DNA of 64,000 nt from Paramecium octaurelia (taxonomy: Eukaryota; Ciliophora; Oligohymenophorea; Peniculida; Parameciidae). The translations under genes were made by a program, and so were the position numbers. This document shows positions 24,193 through 36,123 of the stretch, one piece after another (within the stretch, counting starts at the first letter, position 1; each line of letters opens with the position of its first letter). Location of the stretch: positions 644,750 to 708,749 of the forward strand of contig CAJJDP010000006.1 of assembly GCA_905182995.1 (NCBI GenBank), written 5' to 3'. The notes under the pieces are model-generated. The model did no database searches, was not told the DNA's origin, and was given only the letters and a program-made list of their open reading frames with translations.

Positions 24193-25954
24193 ATGGATAT
24201 TGTAGAGGAAGTTTGTAAGGATAAAACTGTGCGTTAATATGTAAAGGGTAAATTCTTAGGGAAAGGAGGGTTTGCAAAATGCTATGAATTTTAGCATGGA
24301 GAATAATCTTATGCTAGTAAAATAATTAGCAAGGCAAGTCTTACAAGATCAAGAGCAAGATAAAAATTAATGTCTGAAATCAAAATACATCGCAGTCTAT
24401 AGCATCAAAACATTGTTGGGTTCCATAGATATTTTGAGGATGATGAAAATGTTTATATATTATTAGAATTATGCACCAATCAAACTATGAATGAGTTACT
24501 CAAAAGAAGAAAAAGATTAACTGAACTTGAAGTATAATGTTATCTTATGTAAATACTAATTGCACTTTAGTATTTACATAAGCATAAAGTTATACATAGA
24601 GATTTAAAATTAGGCAATTTATTTTTGTCTGATAAAATGGAAGTCAAATTAGGAGATTTTGGGTTAGCTACTCTGATAGAATTTGAAGGTGAAAGAAAAC
24701 GTACAGTTTGTGGCACTCCCAATTATATTGCGCCCGAAATCTTGGAATCAAAAAATGGTCATAGTTTTGAAGTAGATATTTGGTCATTTGGTGTTATTGC
24801 TTATACTCTTTTGATTGGCAAACCTCCTTTTGAAACAACTGATGTCAAAACTACTTATAGAAGAATCAAAATGAATGCTTACTAATTCCCTGAATCTAGT
24901 ATCATTAGCAATGCAGCGAAACAGCTGATCAGTAAGATTCTTATCACTGAACCATCTAAGCGATTAACCCTTTAAGAAATTTAGGATCACGAATTCTTTC
25001 ATGGTCTTATTCCTTAATTATTACCTTTAAGCACATTAGCTTGTCCACCCTCCTCATAATACATGAGATAGTATCAGAAATAACAATCTACCAGTATTCC
25101 AAAATTTGAAAGCACTGAAAAACGACCTCTTGAACTCAAATAACGTCCTCAGTATGCAAGTATGGATAGAATTCCTCTACGTTCCAATATCGAAAGCTGT
25201 CTTAATTAGAATTATGTCATTTAAGAGCCTCAAATATATGTTAAAAAATGGTAATTATATTAAATTAATTTCAGGGTTGATTATTCGAGTAAATATGGAT
25301 TGGGATATGTTTTCAATAATTTTTAATGTGGAGTCTTTTACAATGATTGTTCCAAAATGCTGATGTTGAATGATGAGTAATTTTATCATTTAATATTATA
25401 GCAAATACATGTATATTGATAGAAATGGAGAGGAAAAGGAAGGAACTCTAAGAGAACAAACTCCGGATATGCAAAAGAAATCCACTTTGATGATTCATTT
25501 TAAGGGATATTTAATAGAAAATGAAATTGTTAGTGAAACTGAGTAATAATGTTGGTAGAAAATTTATGTTAAAAAATGGATGAAGGCAAAGCATGCCATC
25601 ATTTTTAGACTCTCCGATAAGACTGTCTAAGTAGTTTTTAATGATAATACACAAATTATTTTGACTTAATAATTAAAGGTGGTTACTTACATTGATAAGG
25701 AATTAGTTAAATCAACATATATGTTGAGCACTGCTTTAGAAAGCGAAAATAACTAAATGGTTAAACGACTTAAATACACTAAAGAGATACTTAGCTAAAT
25801 GTTAAGTGGTGGCAATGGCCATGGAACTTCCTCTTAGGTTGATGTTCAGCAACCAAAGCCATTGTAGGAAAGGGTAAATACCTTGACTTCTTTAAATTAG
25901 CAAAACATCTATAGTAGTACTTCAAGATTGAAAAGTTCTCTACACAATAAATGA
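24193..25954 (+). CDS. PLK: Polo-like kinase (570 aa)
   Basis: PLKs are Ser/Thr kinases of mitosis and of centriole or basal-body biology. The kinase domain (about residues 18-275) shows all key motifs: the PLK-type glycine loop [13 protein letters not shown], lysine in [25 protein letters not shown] and the activation loop [15 protein letters not shown]. Two polo boxes follow: [18 protein letters not shown]...[15 protein letters not shown], and a second one around [21 protein letters not shown]. Introns are at 25251-25274 (24 nt, with no in-frame stop) and 25377-25401 (25 nt); the spliced length divides by three. ATG 24193 gives a short N-terminal extension typical of the family. Other ciliate PLKs work in division and basal-body processes. 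Which mammalian PLK it matches best cannot be told by eye. Confidence 0.95.
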
Positions 25955-26298
25955 TTATTATATAATTTACTAAAATTAAACAAAAAATTTAACTAATTAA
26001 GGATTATTAATTTAGATATCGTATTTTAAGTCAAAGACCCATTGTAATAATTATTTGACTTTAAAGTTAAATATTATACTTATTAAACAAAATATAATAT
26101 AACTGACCTTTATAATATGTTAAATTCAAAAAAACCTATGAATTTCTTTTATGAAAAATAGTTTCTATATTATCCAAAAATTAAACGGGTATATATTTTA
26201 GTGAAAAAGAAATAATTGGCATTCTATTTGTTTTTATTTGATAACATTAAGTCTAAAAACAAAAAATAATCTATTATTGATTTTATAATTTTTTTAAT
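25955..26298. other. Intergenic, 344 bp
   Basis: This is AT-rich spacer between the 3' end of the polo-like kinase and the next plus-strand gene. It presumably holds a transcript end and a promoter. I see no gene, RNA or repeat in it. Confidence 0.7.
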
Positions 26299-28277
26299 AT
26301 GAGAAGTCATGCTAAATAGTTAACGATTATACAAGATAATCATTTCTAAAATCAAATCTTAGAAATAACAAAACTAATACGTATTGAGATAATTAAAACA
26401 ATAGGTTCGGGTAAATATAAAACTGGATTTGCATTAATTAATAAAGAATTCGAAAGATCATTGATTATGCAAACAGGGTGGCGCATTCGTATTCAATTAC
26501 TCAGAAGAGGAATAGTGTGTTTGATCAAGATTCTAAAGCAGTATTCTCGAGATGGGAACAAATAAGAAAGTTCATTAAACTTAGTGAGAAAGTTACAGCA
26601 ATTCCTATTGTTTTATGTGGAAATGTTAAATAACTAAGCTAAGGAATATAGTAAAAATTGATTAGAAATTTAATAGAAAAGTTTTACTTGAAGGATATTC
26701 TTTATAGATTTTCATAAATTTAATTGCTGACATTTTAATTGTCAAAATAACACGAAGATGTCAGATGTGTACTTTATTGGAAACCAATTTGTTATAATAA
26801 GGATTCTCGATTCAATAAACTAAAATTCTAGTATAACTTATTAGTTGGACATTTGCATTTTTAATTTAAGTTATTTAAACCTGCAATAAATTATTATTAT
26901 GAAGCCATAACTGAATGTTAATTTCTTTTGGCTGATATAATTAACTAAGATTATCATCTTAAAAATTTAGAGGATTAATATTTTAAAGTAATCTCATGGA
27001 TTGTGTTTACACTCTATATTGTTGGTTTTATTTATGAATTGCAATCAGATTACAATAGATTATTGGAAACTTATAAAATCGCAGTATGGTTGTCCAAAAT
27101 AACAAATAACAATGGGTTGAGCACTTTTATTGAAGAATAATATATTCGATATTCAAACTAGGTAACATTTATATGTAATTGTTTAAGTATAAATAATTCA
27201 TGATAGAATCAAAGGAATTGAACTCAATTCTGGCTCCAATCTTCCCCCAATCTAATCATAAAGATGTTGAGATTATAAGTAATGACTATTGGACCAAAAT
27301 AAACGATGGATTTTATGGAAAATATAACAAAGAGATTAATCTACAGGTTTATTCCATATTACAATAACCTGAAGAATCTGTTTGTAATAATAAAAAGCAA
27401 GTTCGATTAACTGAATAAGAAACTACAATATAATCGTATATACACACTCCTCGTCAATATGAGAAATGCAGAACTATCAATTCATTGGATGATGTAAAAA
27501 TTAGTAAACAAACTACTAATAATCCTTCACCTTAACATTCTCACAGAACCCCTGTTTTAACACATCAAAAAAGCAAGTCTTTTAGGTTCACTACAGATAT
27601 AGATCAAATTTTAATGAGAGTTCCTCATAGAGAAATAGAAAATTTTTCGTCCCTAAAAGCTAAAAAAGAATTAGATTCGTACTATTAATAAAAAGTACTT
27701 ACCTCATTTTAAGGCGAAAACTAGATCAAATCACTCAAATCAGTGAAATAATAGATAAATTCTTAAGAAGAAATTGATAAAGTTTGCTAATCAGATCTAA
27801 TAGTTGGAAAAAAACTCTTAAAATTTCAAAAGTATACTCATTAAAGAGTGGCTACTCATTCTAATATTATGAAAATCGTATCTGATATATCTAAGGAATA
27901 AGAACATCTAGAAGGTATTAATAAAGCTAGGCTTGCAATACAAGGATCACATGATATAGAAAATAAAATGAGACTAGAAATACAATAAATAATTAAAAAA
28001 AAGTCTATTTATAATGAAGGAGAATTAATGGTAATTAAATTAAAATTATTATTAGAATCTTAAATCATTAGTATCAGATTATGAATAAAACTTATCCAAA
28101 TAAACTACAATACATGAATAACCAGCTGAGCAATCACAAATTTCTAAGAGATTAAGGGAAAAAAATAATTTAATTATTAAATCTATTGATTAAACTATAA
28201 AGAGAGTGCCATTAGAATAACTCAAAACAAGAAAGTCTTTTTTGTCTCGTGTTTAAGAAAGTATGCTTAATAAATGA
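26299..28277 (+). CDS. Unrecognised protein (633 aa), helical N-half and disordered C-half
   Basis: ATG 26299 to TGA 28275-28277 with introns 26651-26676 (26 nt), 27162-27187 (26 nt) and 28031-28055 (25 nt); the spliced length is an exact multiple of three. The N-terminal half is helix-rich, and residues about 170-300 have a rhythm resembling TPR or other helical repeats (FKPAINYYYEAITECQFLLA). From about residue 310 the protein is polar and Ser/Thr/Gln-rich with many basic patches (SHRTPVLTHQKSKSFRF, LKTRKSFLSRVQ), which suggests phosphorylated disordered sequence. No catalytic motif is visible. An initial IGSGKYKTGF resembles a kinase glycine loop, but no other kinase motif follows, so I do not call it a kinase. 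Confidence 0.8.
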
Positions 28278-28555
28278 ATAAATATATATATAGAATATAT
28301 TATTATTATTGATATATATGGTAAATAATTTAGTTATTAATTCAGAAAACTAAATAGAACTAATTGATATACAATCCTAATAAGATAATAAAAAGGTAAT
28401 TTATAGACACGATTATATTTGTTGTGCTAGAGAGAATAGGAATAGAATAATTCGTCGCATAGAAATAGGAGAATGTTACTATTCTTTAAAGGAATGCATT
28501 AAAAATTTTAGAAATTGTAAAATATAAAATTATAAATTTAACGAACATGAATTTG

Positions 28556-29388
28556 TCAATCAATTTCAATACCTTATGATTTTAGACTTTTCAAGACTAG
28601 AGACTCATAGTCAATCAAGTAGACTTTTCCATCTCTATCTTAATCAGCCATTTCCATCCACATTTCTACATCCTCCCTTGTTGGTTCAATCTTCATCCCC
28701 ATATTGTTGTAAGTTTCGACCAACAATGGGGTGACATGTTTTTCAGTTATATATCCGTTATTTTCCTAATCCAGCATTTTAAAAATTCTTCTTGCTACTT
28801 AAAGACGAGCTTCAGCTAGTTTACTGTATTTTTGAGGTTCTTTTTAGGTTGTACAAGGTACAACGCAAGATTACGTTGCAGGTTATTTGTTAGATTATAT
28901 AGAAGTTTAGGAACCTTAGGTTGACTTTTAAGAGCCCCATCTTCTATATGGAGATTGATATTATAGTTTTGAAGGAGTATCCGCCTTATCTTCTGCTTAT
29001 ATGGGGCTTAATTCAATAGTTTCTCCTTTTTATACTTTCTAATTTGCTGTGTCAGTACCTCCTCCAAAATATTTAAAACATAAGCGTTCAATATCGTTTA
29101 CCGATATTTTTCCAGTCCCATCCCCTATTGTATTATATTCTATCATTTACGATCAAATATTTTAGCATATCCTTTGATATCATTTTAGGAAGGACTGAAA
29201 TCAAGGTTAATGGCTTTATAGCAATCGGATTGCAAATTACCGGCATCTTTTACTTCCATCAAATCGTTTTTATCCTAGTCATAGAGCTTCATGATTTTCT
29301 GAGCCAATTGTTTACATTGATCTCTATTCATCAACCCTTAGAACAAATTAGTTTAAATTGTGATTGAAATATCTTTATTATTATTCAT
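28556..29388 (-). CDS. EF-hand calcium-binding protein (268 aa)
   Basis: Four EF-hand-like loops are visible: YDQDKNDLMEVKD, FDRDGTGKISVND, LDQENNGYITEKH and ADQDRDGKVYLID. Loops 2 and 4 are canonical DxDxxG types. Loops 1 and 3 are weaker. The pairs are separated by an unusual linker of roughly 80 residues rich in Gln, Ser and Pro, containing PCTTQKEPQKYSKL. This makes the protein much longer than calmodulin (about 149 aa). The intron at 29125-29150 (26 nt) lies inside the second loop. The ATG at 29388 (reverse strand) is preferred over an internal ATG at 29341 because it is in frame and longer. The stop is 28556-28558. The protein is a likely calcium sensor, but its target is unknown. A plus-strand frame from ATG 28318 overlaps its 3' end antisense and is not called. 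Confidence 0.88.
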
Positions 29389-30386
29389 TAATATTAATAA
29401 TTTAATATTTTATTGACAAATATTAATATTAGTTCTAATTTATCATTATTTACTTATTATTTGATAAGTATTTAAACGATAACTCAAGCTTTATTAACTC
29501 TACATCATAGAAACAGTATAATTAATTGAAATTATTTTATTTTGATTCATATTAAACTCAGTTGAATAACAATAAAATTAATTAATATCAGTTAATCTTA
29601 AAAATTTCGAATTTTACCAAACCTAAGACTCCTAGTATTCATAAAATTTATTTTAGGTTGATTCAATTTGAATATTTTATTTTATGACAATTAATAGTAA
29701 TTATTAACTTTATAAAATAATAAAATTATCACATCGAAATCAAGTCCCAAAGAGGATATAAATTTGAAAATGATTCACAAATACTTAAGATGATATTATG
29801 AATTTGCATAAGCCATCCATTTCATTAAAGTATTTTATCATTATAAATTGATCCTGATTAAATCATTAGATTATGCAATATAATTTTATCCATATTTCAG
29901 TTAATTTAAGTAAAAATCTAATTATAAATTAATTTTCTTGCACAATCATACTCTAATTTGACATGTAGTTATTTACATTTTGTATTACTTAGATGACCTG
30001 ATATTTCTTGATGTAGAATTAAATTATTTTTAGATTTACACATACGTTAATCATGCAGTGACTAGATTTCATTGTTCTTACACAACTCAGATATAATATT
30101 TTATTTTACAAATTATACAGAGTAGTTCATATTAAGTGTGACAAATTTGATTAGATTGAATTAGAATAAAATTGAACTTATTTCTAAATATAATCTAATT
30201 TAATCTAAAATGACGCTCATATACCTAAAAAATCAGAGGAAATATATAGAAACTGAGATTAAATCTATGTTATAATGAACACTCTCTACTTTAGTTTAAT
30301 TGATATAATTTAAATCTGATATATGTATGTTATTTGTGTGTAATAAATGTTCATAATATTGACTCAGATTGATTTAATTAAAAATA
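29389..30386. other. Intergenic, about 1.0 kb, divergent promoter region
   Basis: This is extremely AT-rich DNA between two divergently transcribed genes, with no convincing ORF on either strand. It must hold both promoters. No tRNA-like cloverleaf or strong repeat was recognised. For a compact ciliate genome it is a long spacer. Confidence 0.6.
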
Positions 30387-31581
30387 ATGTTTGTTGAAGA
30401 TTATTATAGGAGACTCATAAAATAGTAATGTAAACTAACTCCAAAGGAAATTAAGACTGATAGACCATGGTACCCAAAAAGACAATAAAATGAAACCAAG
30501 AAGGAGGAATATAGATTCTTTATGTTACCTCCAAACAAAATGGTTACCTTACTAAAAAAAAACAAATTTTCTGCTCCCAACGATAGAATAAAGGAATTCT
30601 TGCATAACCACTCCCTGAAATAAATAGTTGATTTTGGTGAAACACTGCAAAGCACATTAGACATGAAAGTACAAAGACCATCAATATAAATACCAATTCC
30701 TAAAAATACTCCAACGGGACGACAATTATTTCCAGTCAAAAGAAGGCCATTGTAATTACCATCAACAAGGGTTATTACTGAGCCAAGCAAGAAATCATCG
30801 TCTCAATGCAGAAGTGTGCATAAGTTTATTAGATTAAAATAAAGCGACCATTCAAATGAAGAACTATATAACATAATTACAAAACTAAATTATTCCCCTT
30901 TGCATGTAGACACAACAAGTATTTGCAAGAAATAGATTCAACCTTAAAAAGTTATATAGCCCCAACCCTACATTAAGCCTGAAATTCCAAAAAGTGTATT
31001 GCCATATCCTCCTAGAACAAAAAAACAATTGAGACAATTTCTGTTGAGAGCACTTAAGAAAATCAAGGCTTTAGGTCTTACCATTAAATATGTTATGGAA
31101 CACAAAATATTTTCAAAAAAACCTTATGAAAAGATCAATTCAAAGGAGTTCATTCATGCTGCAAAACAGAACAAAAAAGAAGATATCGAAAACTACCTTT
31201 AAATCAACCCTTATTTGGTATTTGATTATGATTTTTACAACATGACCGCTCTACATTGGGCTTGTAAAAAGGGTTATCTTGAAATCGTAGAGATTTTACT
31301 AAAGTATCATTCCGATATTGATGGAGTTGATATCTTATATCGTACTCCATTGATGCTGTCGATTTAAGAAAATCATCTAGAAGTTGCACATCTGCTTTTG
31401 ACTAATGGGGCATATCCTTGGAGTACAGCTATAACAGATTTGAAGAGTGTTCTGGAAGAAAATGAACGTGCTAAACTTCTCCTCACTAGAGTTCGAAGGG
31501 TAATCAATTAGTGTTATTATTTTATAGTTATAAATAATGGCCAAATGGACGCAATCAGGAGAATATTTGAATCTAATTTGA
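30387..31581 (+). CDS. Ankyrin-repeat protein (about 388 aa)
   Basis: The frame from ATG 30387 is open for over 360 codons. The N-terminal about 200 residues are basic and proline-containing, without a recognised domain (VLPYPPRTKKQLRQFLLRAL). Ankyrin repeats follow: NMTALHWACKKGYLEIVEIL and YRTPLMLSIQENHLEVAHLL, with a further partial repeat before them (EFIHAAKQNKKEDIENYL). These mediate protein-protein contacts. A 28-nt segment at 31500-31527 has good intron borders; splicing it gives TGA 31579-31581 and 388 aa. Without splicing the frame also stays open, to TGA 31641-31643 (418 aa), so the last residues are uncertain. Partners cannot be inferred. Confidence 0.85.
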
Positions 31582-31717
31582 CTATAAATATGAATTTAAA
31601 ATTTATAATGAATAACTGGTTTATTAATTAATAAGTCACATGACATATTTTTGAATCATATGAGTTGATAGTGAATAATTATATATAAATATATTTAATA
31701 AAACTCAAACTTATCGA

Positions 31718-32174
31718 ATGTATGCAGATTGTGAAGACTATCTGTCTTCTACATCAACCTAAGATGATTATGGAACATTGAATGTAAAATTGAAGACAGA
31801 ATTCTGTAAATATTGGATTGAGGGGAAAATATGTCCATACGACAATAAAGTAAGAAAATAATATGAGATTCTTAGTGTTACTTTGCACATGGCGATGAGT
31901 AATTGTTGTCAAAAGACGTTCCCAAAAATTACAGAACTAAAGAATGTAAGAACTTCTAAGAAATTTGCTGTAAATATGGTCAGAGATGTTAATTTTCACA
32001 TACATTGACCAAATATTAAATGCCTCAACTAAAGTATTGGACTTCAGTTGAGAAAATAGAAGTGGGCTCAATTAAAAAAAAGTATCTATATGTTTAGAAT
32101 AATGTAGGCATCGCTTAAAGATATTTAAATCGATAACTAGTGGAGTTTATCATAAACAATAGAAACAATAATGA
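31718..32174 (+). CDS. Tandem CCCH zinc-finger protein (134 aa), TIS11-like
   Basis: There are two CCCH fingers. The first is CKYWIEGKICPYDNKCYFAH (C-x8-C-x5-C-x3-H). The second has C-x7-C-x5-C-x3-H spacing and ends CKYGQRCQFSH. Both follow the typical TKEC/KTEFC lead-in. Proteins of this type bind AU-rich RNA and control mRNA stability; that role is family knowledge and the RNA targets here are unknown. Introns at 31850-31875 and 32082-32107 (26 nt each) are required. The first lies inside finger 1, between its second and third cysteines. With both removed the frame ends at TGA 32172-32174. Without the second, the frame would run into the convergent amidotransferase gene, which supports the splice. 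It is a short protein that is little more than the two fingers. Confidence 0.9.
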
Positions 32175-32235
32175 TTTTATTCTTATCCCAATCATATTTA
32201 AATAACAAAATTACAATTATTTTATGAATAGTCAT

Positions 32236-33322
32236 TCATTTGTTTTTTAAGAAATTAGTCATAAAATCCCAAATGATGTATTAATGATCAGATCCTTGTT
32301 TAAAACTCTCATAACAATCTTTGGCATAGACCTTCCTCAACGGGTTTTAAGAATTCCTAAAAATGTACAATAAGATTAAAGCATTGAATTCAGGATGAAA
32401 TTGCACGCTCAAAATATGATCATTTTTATATGCATAATTTTAACAGTGATCCGTGCTCATGATAACTTCTGCATCCTACGGCAATTTTGCAACATAGTCT
32501 CCATGAATTTAATACACATTCAGATTTTCTATTACCTGATCTTTCCATTTAAATTAAGTAGATATAGCCTTCCTACCTACCTACATTCTATCTACATGAG
32601 TCATCTTTTACGCTTCTCCACCCAAACAATGAGCCAAGACTTAATGTCCAAAACATATTCCTAATATTCTGATTTTAAGTTTATCAGCTTCTCTTAAAAA
32701 TTCAAATAATGGTTATTTCCAATCTTCACTCAAATCATAAGCTGCACTACTCGATCCTGTAATTACTATACCATCCAATCCCTATAAGTCTGGGAACTTA
32801 TGTTCCATCACCTTGAAATTTAAATATTAGTCATACCAAATATACTTCCCAATTTTCGTCTTCTTCTTTATAAATCCCCAAATGCATTGCCTCCATTATG
32901 TTCACAAATTTGGTATAATAAAATGGTTCTGTTATCAATAATGCATATCGTTTTTTATTTTCTTTAGGTATATATTATTTAAGAATATCAGGAAGGATAT
33001 CTGATTTAAATCCAAATGTAGCATTATAATTTATTTAAATCACTTTTTCTTATGTTGTTGATTTTAATATTACTCCTTAATTTATTATGCCCAAAATTTC
33101 TTTGAACTCTTTAGTGAGTAGAAGGTCTGCATAAAGTTCTATGGTTAGATCTTAATGAATTTATTATTATGAGATTTAAAATAGAAGGCGAGCAGCAGCA
33201 AAAAAGTCATTAGTATCAAAAGTTGGTGAATACTTAATTGAATAGAGATCCAAAGCTTCAGATTAATATATAAACTGATCATCTGATTTAATGATGAGGG
33301 TTACTACTTTTTGAAATTCCAT
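32236..33322 (-). CDS. Class I glutamine amidotransferase-like protein with N-terminal extension (353 aa)
   Basis: The C-terminal two-thirds is a class I GATase: the oxyanion strand GLDGIVITGSSSAAYD, the nucleophile elbow ILGICFGHQVLAHCLGG with its catalytic Cys, and the catalytic His/Glu in LSVQFHPEF. It most resembles the stand-alone GMP-synthase-like GATases that hydrolyse glutamine or gamma-glutamyl compounds. The first about 125 residues (MEFQKVVTLIIKSDDQFIYQ) lie in the same uninterrupted frame and match nothing I recognise. One intron, 32812-32836 (25 nt), and a spliced length divisible by three support the model. The ATG is at 33322 (reverse strand). The gene converges with the CCCH gene 61 bp away. 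Confidence 0.88.
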
Positions 33323-33364
33323 ATTATAATTATGAAATAATATAATAATGTGAATAATTAAATT

Positions 33365-33643
33365 TCATTAATGCATTAATTTACTTGATTTTGATTTGCT
33401 AATTTTATCAGTTGCTGCCTAGTATATCTTACTTTTGTTCTATCTATGAGAAAAATTGTATTATTAGAGAAACCACTTTTTTCGATTTTCAATGATTTCT
33501 TGATGCACTTTGAAATCTTTCATTTGTTAATTTAAGTTAACAAATATTTTATTTTCCAAACTAAGTAATCTTCTCATCATAATGTGTTATTCTAATATGA
33601 TATCAGCTTTATTAGGCTATTTCCAAGGTTTCAATGCTTTCAT
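33365..33643 (-). CDS. Small basic protein (92 aa), unknown
   Basis: An intronless frame runs from ATG (33643, reverse strand) to TGA 33365-33367. The protein is basic and probably helical (MKALKPWKQPNKADIILEQH, then KDFKVHQEIIENRKKWFLQQ), with a Lys/Ser-rich C-terminus. No family is recognised. It fits tightly between the TBCE gene (30 bp upstream) and the amidotransferase gene (42 bp downstream), all on the minus strand. That spacing is typical of real small genes in this genome, though length alone does not prove coding. Confidence 0.6.
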
Positions 33644-33673
33644 AAAAAATAAATTTATTATTATATAATATAA

Positions 33674-35507
33674 TCATTCTGGTATTACATTTACATGAAT
33701 AAGACTATTGTCTTGAACTCCAAAATCATTCAAAGTCATATCTTTCCCATCCATATTGACAATTTCAGCATCGTCAGTTACCTAAAGTTTAATTATAAAA
33801 TTATACTTATATCGATAAAGCTATTTATTTTATTGGTATGTTCACTAATTTTGAGATCATCAATTTCACTGGTTGTAAACCTGTGCTTCCCATCAATTTT
33901 TTCGGAGTAGGTTTATCCATTAATTTTCCAACATGATCAATAATCTTGATTGTACAATATTAAGGTTATTAGAGTTATTGTTTGGTTTAAGTGTACCCTC
34001 CTTTAACAGTTGGATCAATTTCATAAGGATTTCCAAATTTCTTTATTAGTTCTATAACTTTTGGATGATTTATCTTGGCATAATTGATAAAGTCATCATA
34101 ATCATAATAATAATGTTTGACATTCTTTAATAAGAAGTATTCTTCAAAGGAAGATTTCAAGTAGAATATTTCGGAATCTTTTCTTTCGAATTTCGTGATT
34201 TCACTGCCATTAATAATTTGAACGCTAGCAACTTCTGCAATGGCTCTTTGCCTAACATATAGCTTTCCAAATTTATCAACTAATGGATTATGTTTAATTG
34301 AAAGAGAAGTTAATTATAGTTTTCCAATTTTATTCAAAAATTATGCCATAGCAAAGTGATTGTGATCCAAAGCTAAATGTTTAAGAGCTTTAAATTCAGT
34401 AACCATAGGTAAATCCTTTAGATTATTTTTATTTAAAATAAGTCTCTCTAAATTTGGTAAGTTTCCAAATGACTTTTAAACATTATCAAAATCTTATAAT
34501 CCAGTTTGTTCCAAATTTAATACCTTTAAGTCCTATAAATCTGTATTCCTAAATTGCAAATTCTCATAATCAACTAAAGTATTCTTACACAATAATAACT
34601 CTTAAACCATTGGAAATGCAGGGATAATGAAGGAAATGTCCTTCCAATTCAATTACATGTCAATCAACACCAAAATTTCTACTTGTTTACCACAGCCATC
34701 TACAGGAATTTCTAAGTGTTTCCCTTATTCGTAATCATAAATCAAATAATCTGGTGTTTAAGTGAATATTTAATTTTGAATTTATTGTTATCCAAAAGTT
34801 TCAAGTGTTTATAATTTATTACTTGAGATAGACAATTCTTTTAATGTTGGCAATTGAGACACTAAAACAAAGATTTGATGCCAAGAATGGAACAAATTAT
34901 TCTCTAAACCCAAAATTTTGATATTTTTAAATATACTTCCAACAAAACCAAATGGTCCAATCGTTGAAACATTTTAAGACTCCAAAGATAATTCTTACAA
35001 AGTTTCCAAATTATTAAGTTTCTTATAGATCTCATCGAATCCATAAAACTCAACCATTTTCTTTTTCTTTTTCATTGTTTCAAAAAAAGCAGTGTCATCA
35101 AATTCAATTTTCACTTATTTTTAATTGATAAGTGTAATAATTTAGCTTTTATCGTCCTAATTATTTCCTTAATCTTAATGCTCCTAAAGAAATTCATCTT
35201 TAATTTATTCTTAAACTTGCATTTCTTGCAATAGTATGGGAGGGATTTCCTTGAAATATTTCAGAAACAATGCTTCCCATAGTCTATTGCCGAAATTTAC
35301 CTTCTCCTTCTTTAATAAGCTGCCAGAATTGGCTCCATCAGTTGTTTTGAAATAGGTATACCCCTAAACAGTCCCATTATGTCTCCCTCTATCACTTTAA
35401 TCCCATTCTACACCCAACCATATTTCATCGCCTTTATTTTCATGCATTAATGGTCCTTCATATTTAATTGTTGCTTTTTCACCTTGATACACTATTCTCT
35501 TGTTCAT
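33674..35507 (-). CDS. TBCE: Tubulin-specific chaperone E (602 aa)
   Basis: TBCE captures alpha-tubulin in the cofactor pathway that assembles alpha/beta-tubulin dimers. The three-part architecture is present. An N-terminal CAP-Gly domain has GDEIWLGVEWD, GRHNGTVQGYTYF and KKEKVNFG. A leucine-rich-repeat region follows (LQELSLESQNVSTIG, IKILGLENNLFHSW, LERLILNKNNLKDLP). A ubiquitin-like C-terminus ends NDFGVQDNSLIHVNVIPE. One intron, 33782-33806 (25 nt), falls in the ubiquitin-like domain, and the spliced length is divisible by three. The ATG is at 35507 (reverse strand). The length is slightly above the human protein (527). Demand for tubulin folding is high in ciliated cells. Confidence 0.95.
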
Positions 35508-36123
35508 ATTTAAAATATTAATTATTATCTGGGTGTCCTCATTATAAACTGAAGCATTTTAATAAAAGAAAATAATTTTAACTGTTTAATTCTTATTTAT
35601 AAATAAACTAATATATAGCTACTCTTAATAATTGGGTTAAAATAATACCTAAAATTTGATAGAAATCCATAGGTATCACCTTAATTTGAAAGTAGTGGTT
35701 TTTCTTTTGAGAGTTAAAGTTCTCCACAAAATATTATTAATTGAATAAGGTAAGCGTGAATATACCGAGAAACCAAATAGATTTTAATTAATTCTCATCT
35801 CCTCTATAATCACAAAGTTCAATCCATTAAATGCAGTTTGCAATAATCTCAAGTAGATAACAACAATATTTATTGGCTAAAGATTATATTGACAATAATA
35901 AGTTATTAAATTTATTAATTTAAAATAAAAATACATATAAGTATAAATGATATCCTCTTCTTTATTTTTTCATTAGATGATAGAATAAATATCATAAACA
36001 GAGAATAAGAATATTGAGTAATCCAAGCCTTAAATACTTAATCTTCTTTAAATTATAAAATATAGATATAATTATGTTTAGCAAAGTATATTAAATAGGT
36101 ATGATATTTAATTTGTCAATATA
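35508..36123. other. Intergenic, 616 bp
   Basis: AT-rich spacer upstream of TBCE and downstream of the surface-antigen-like gene. No ORF, RNA gene or repeat is recognisable. It should contain the TBCE promoter. Confidence 0.65.

Noticed and set aside
26750-26980. Possible Ras/Rab-like GTPase or kinase reading of the 633-aa gene
   Set aside because: An alternative frame gave phrases resembling a GTPase, but it is not the frame that joins the flanking exons. The spliced frame shows no G-box or kinase motifs beyond a single glycine-rich phrase.
28318-28734. 138-codon plus-strand ORF
   Set aside because: Its second half is antisense to the well-supported EF-hand gene, and it lacks features of its own.
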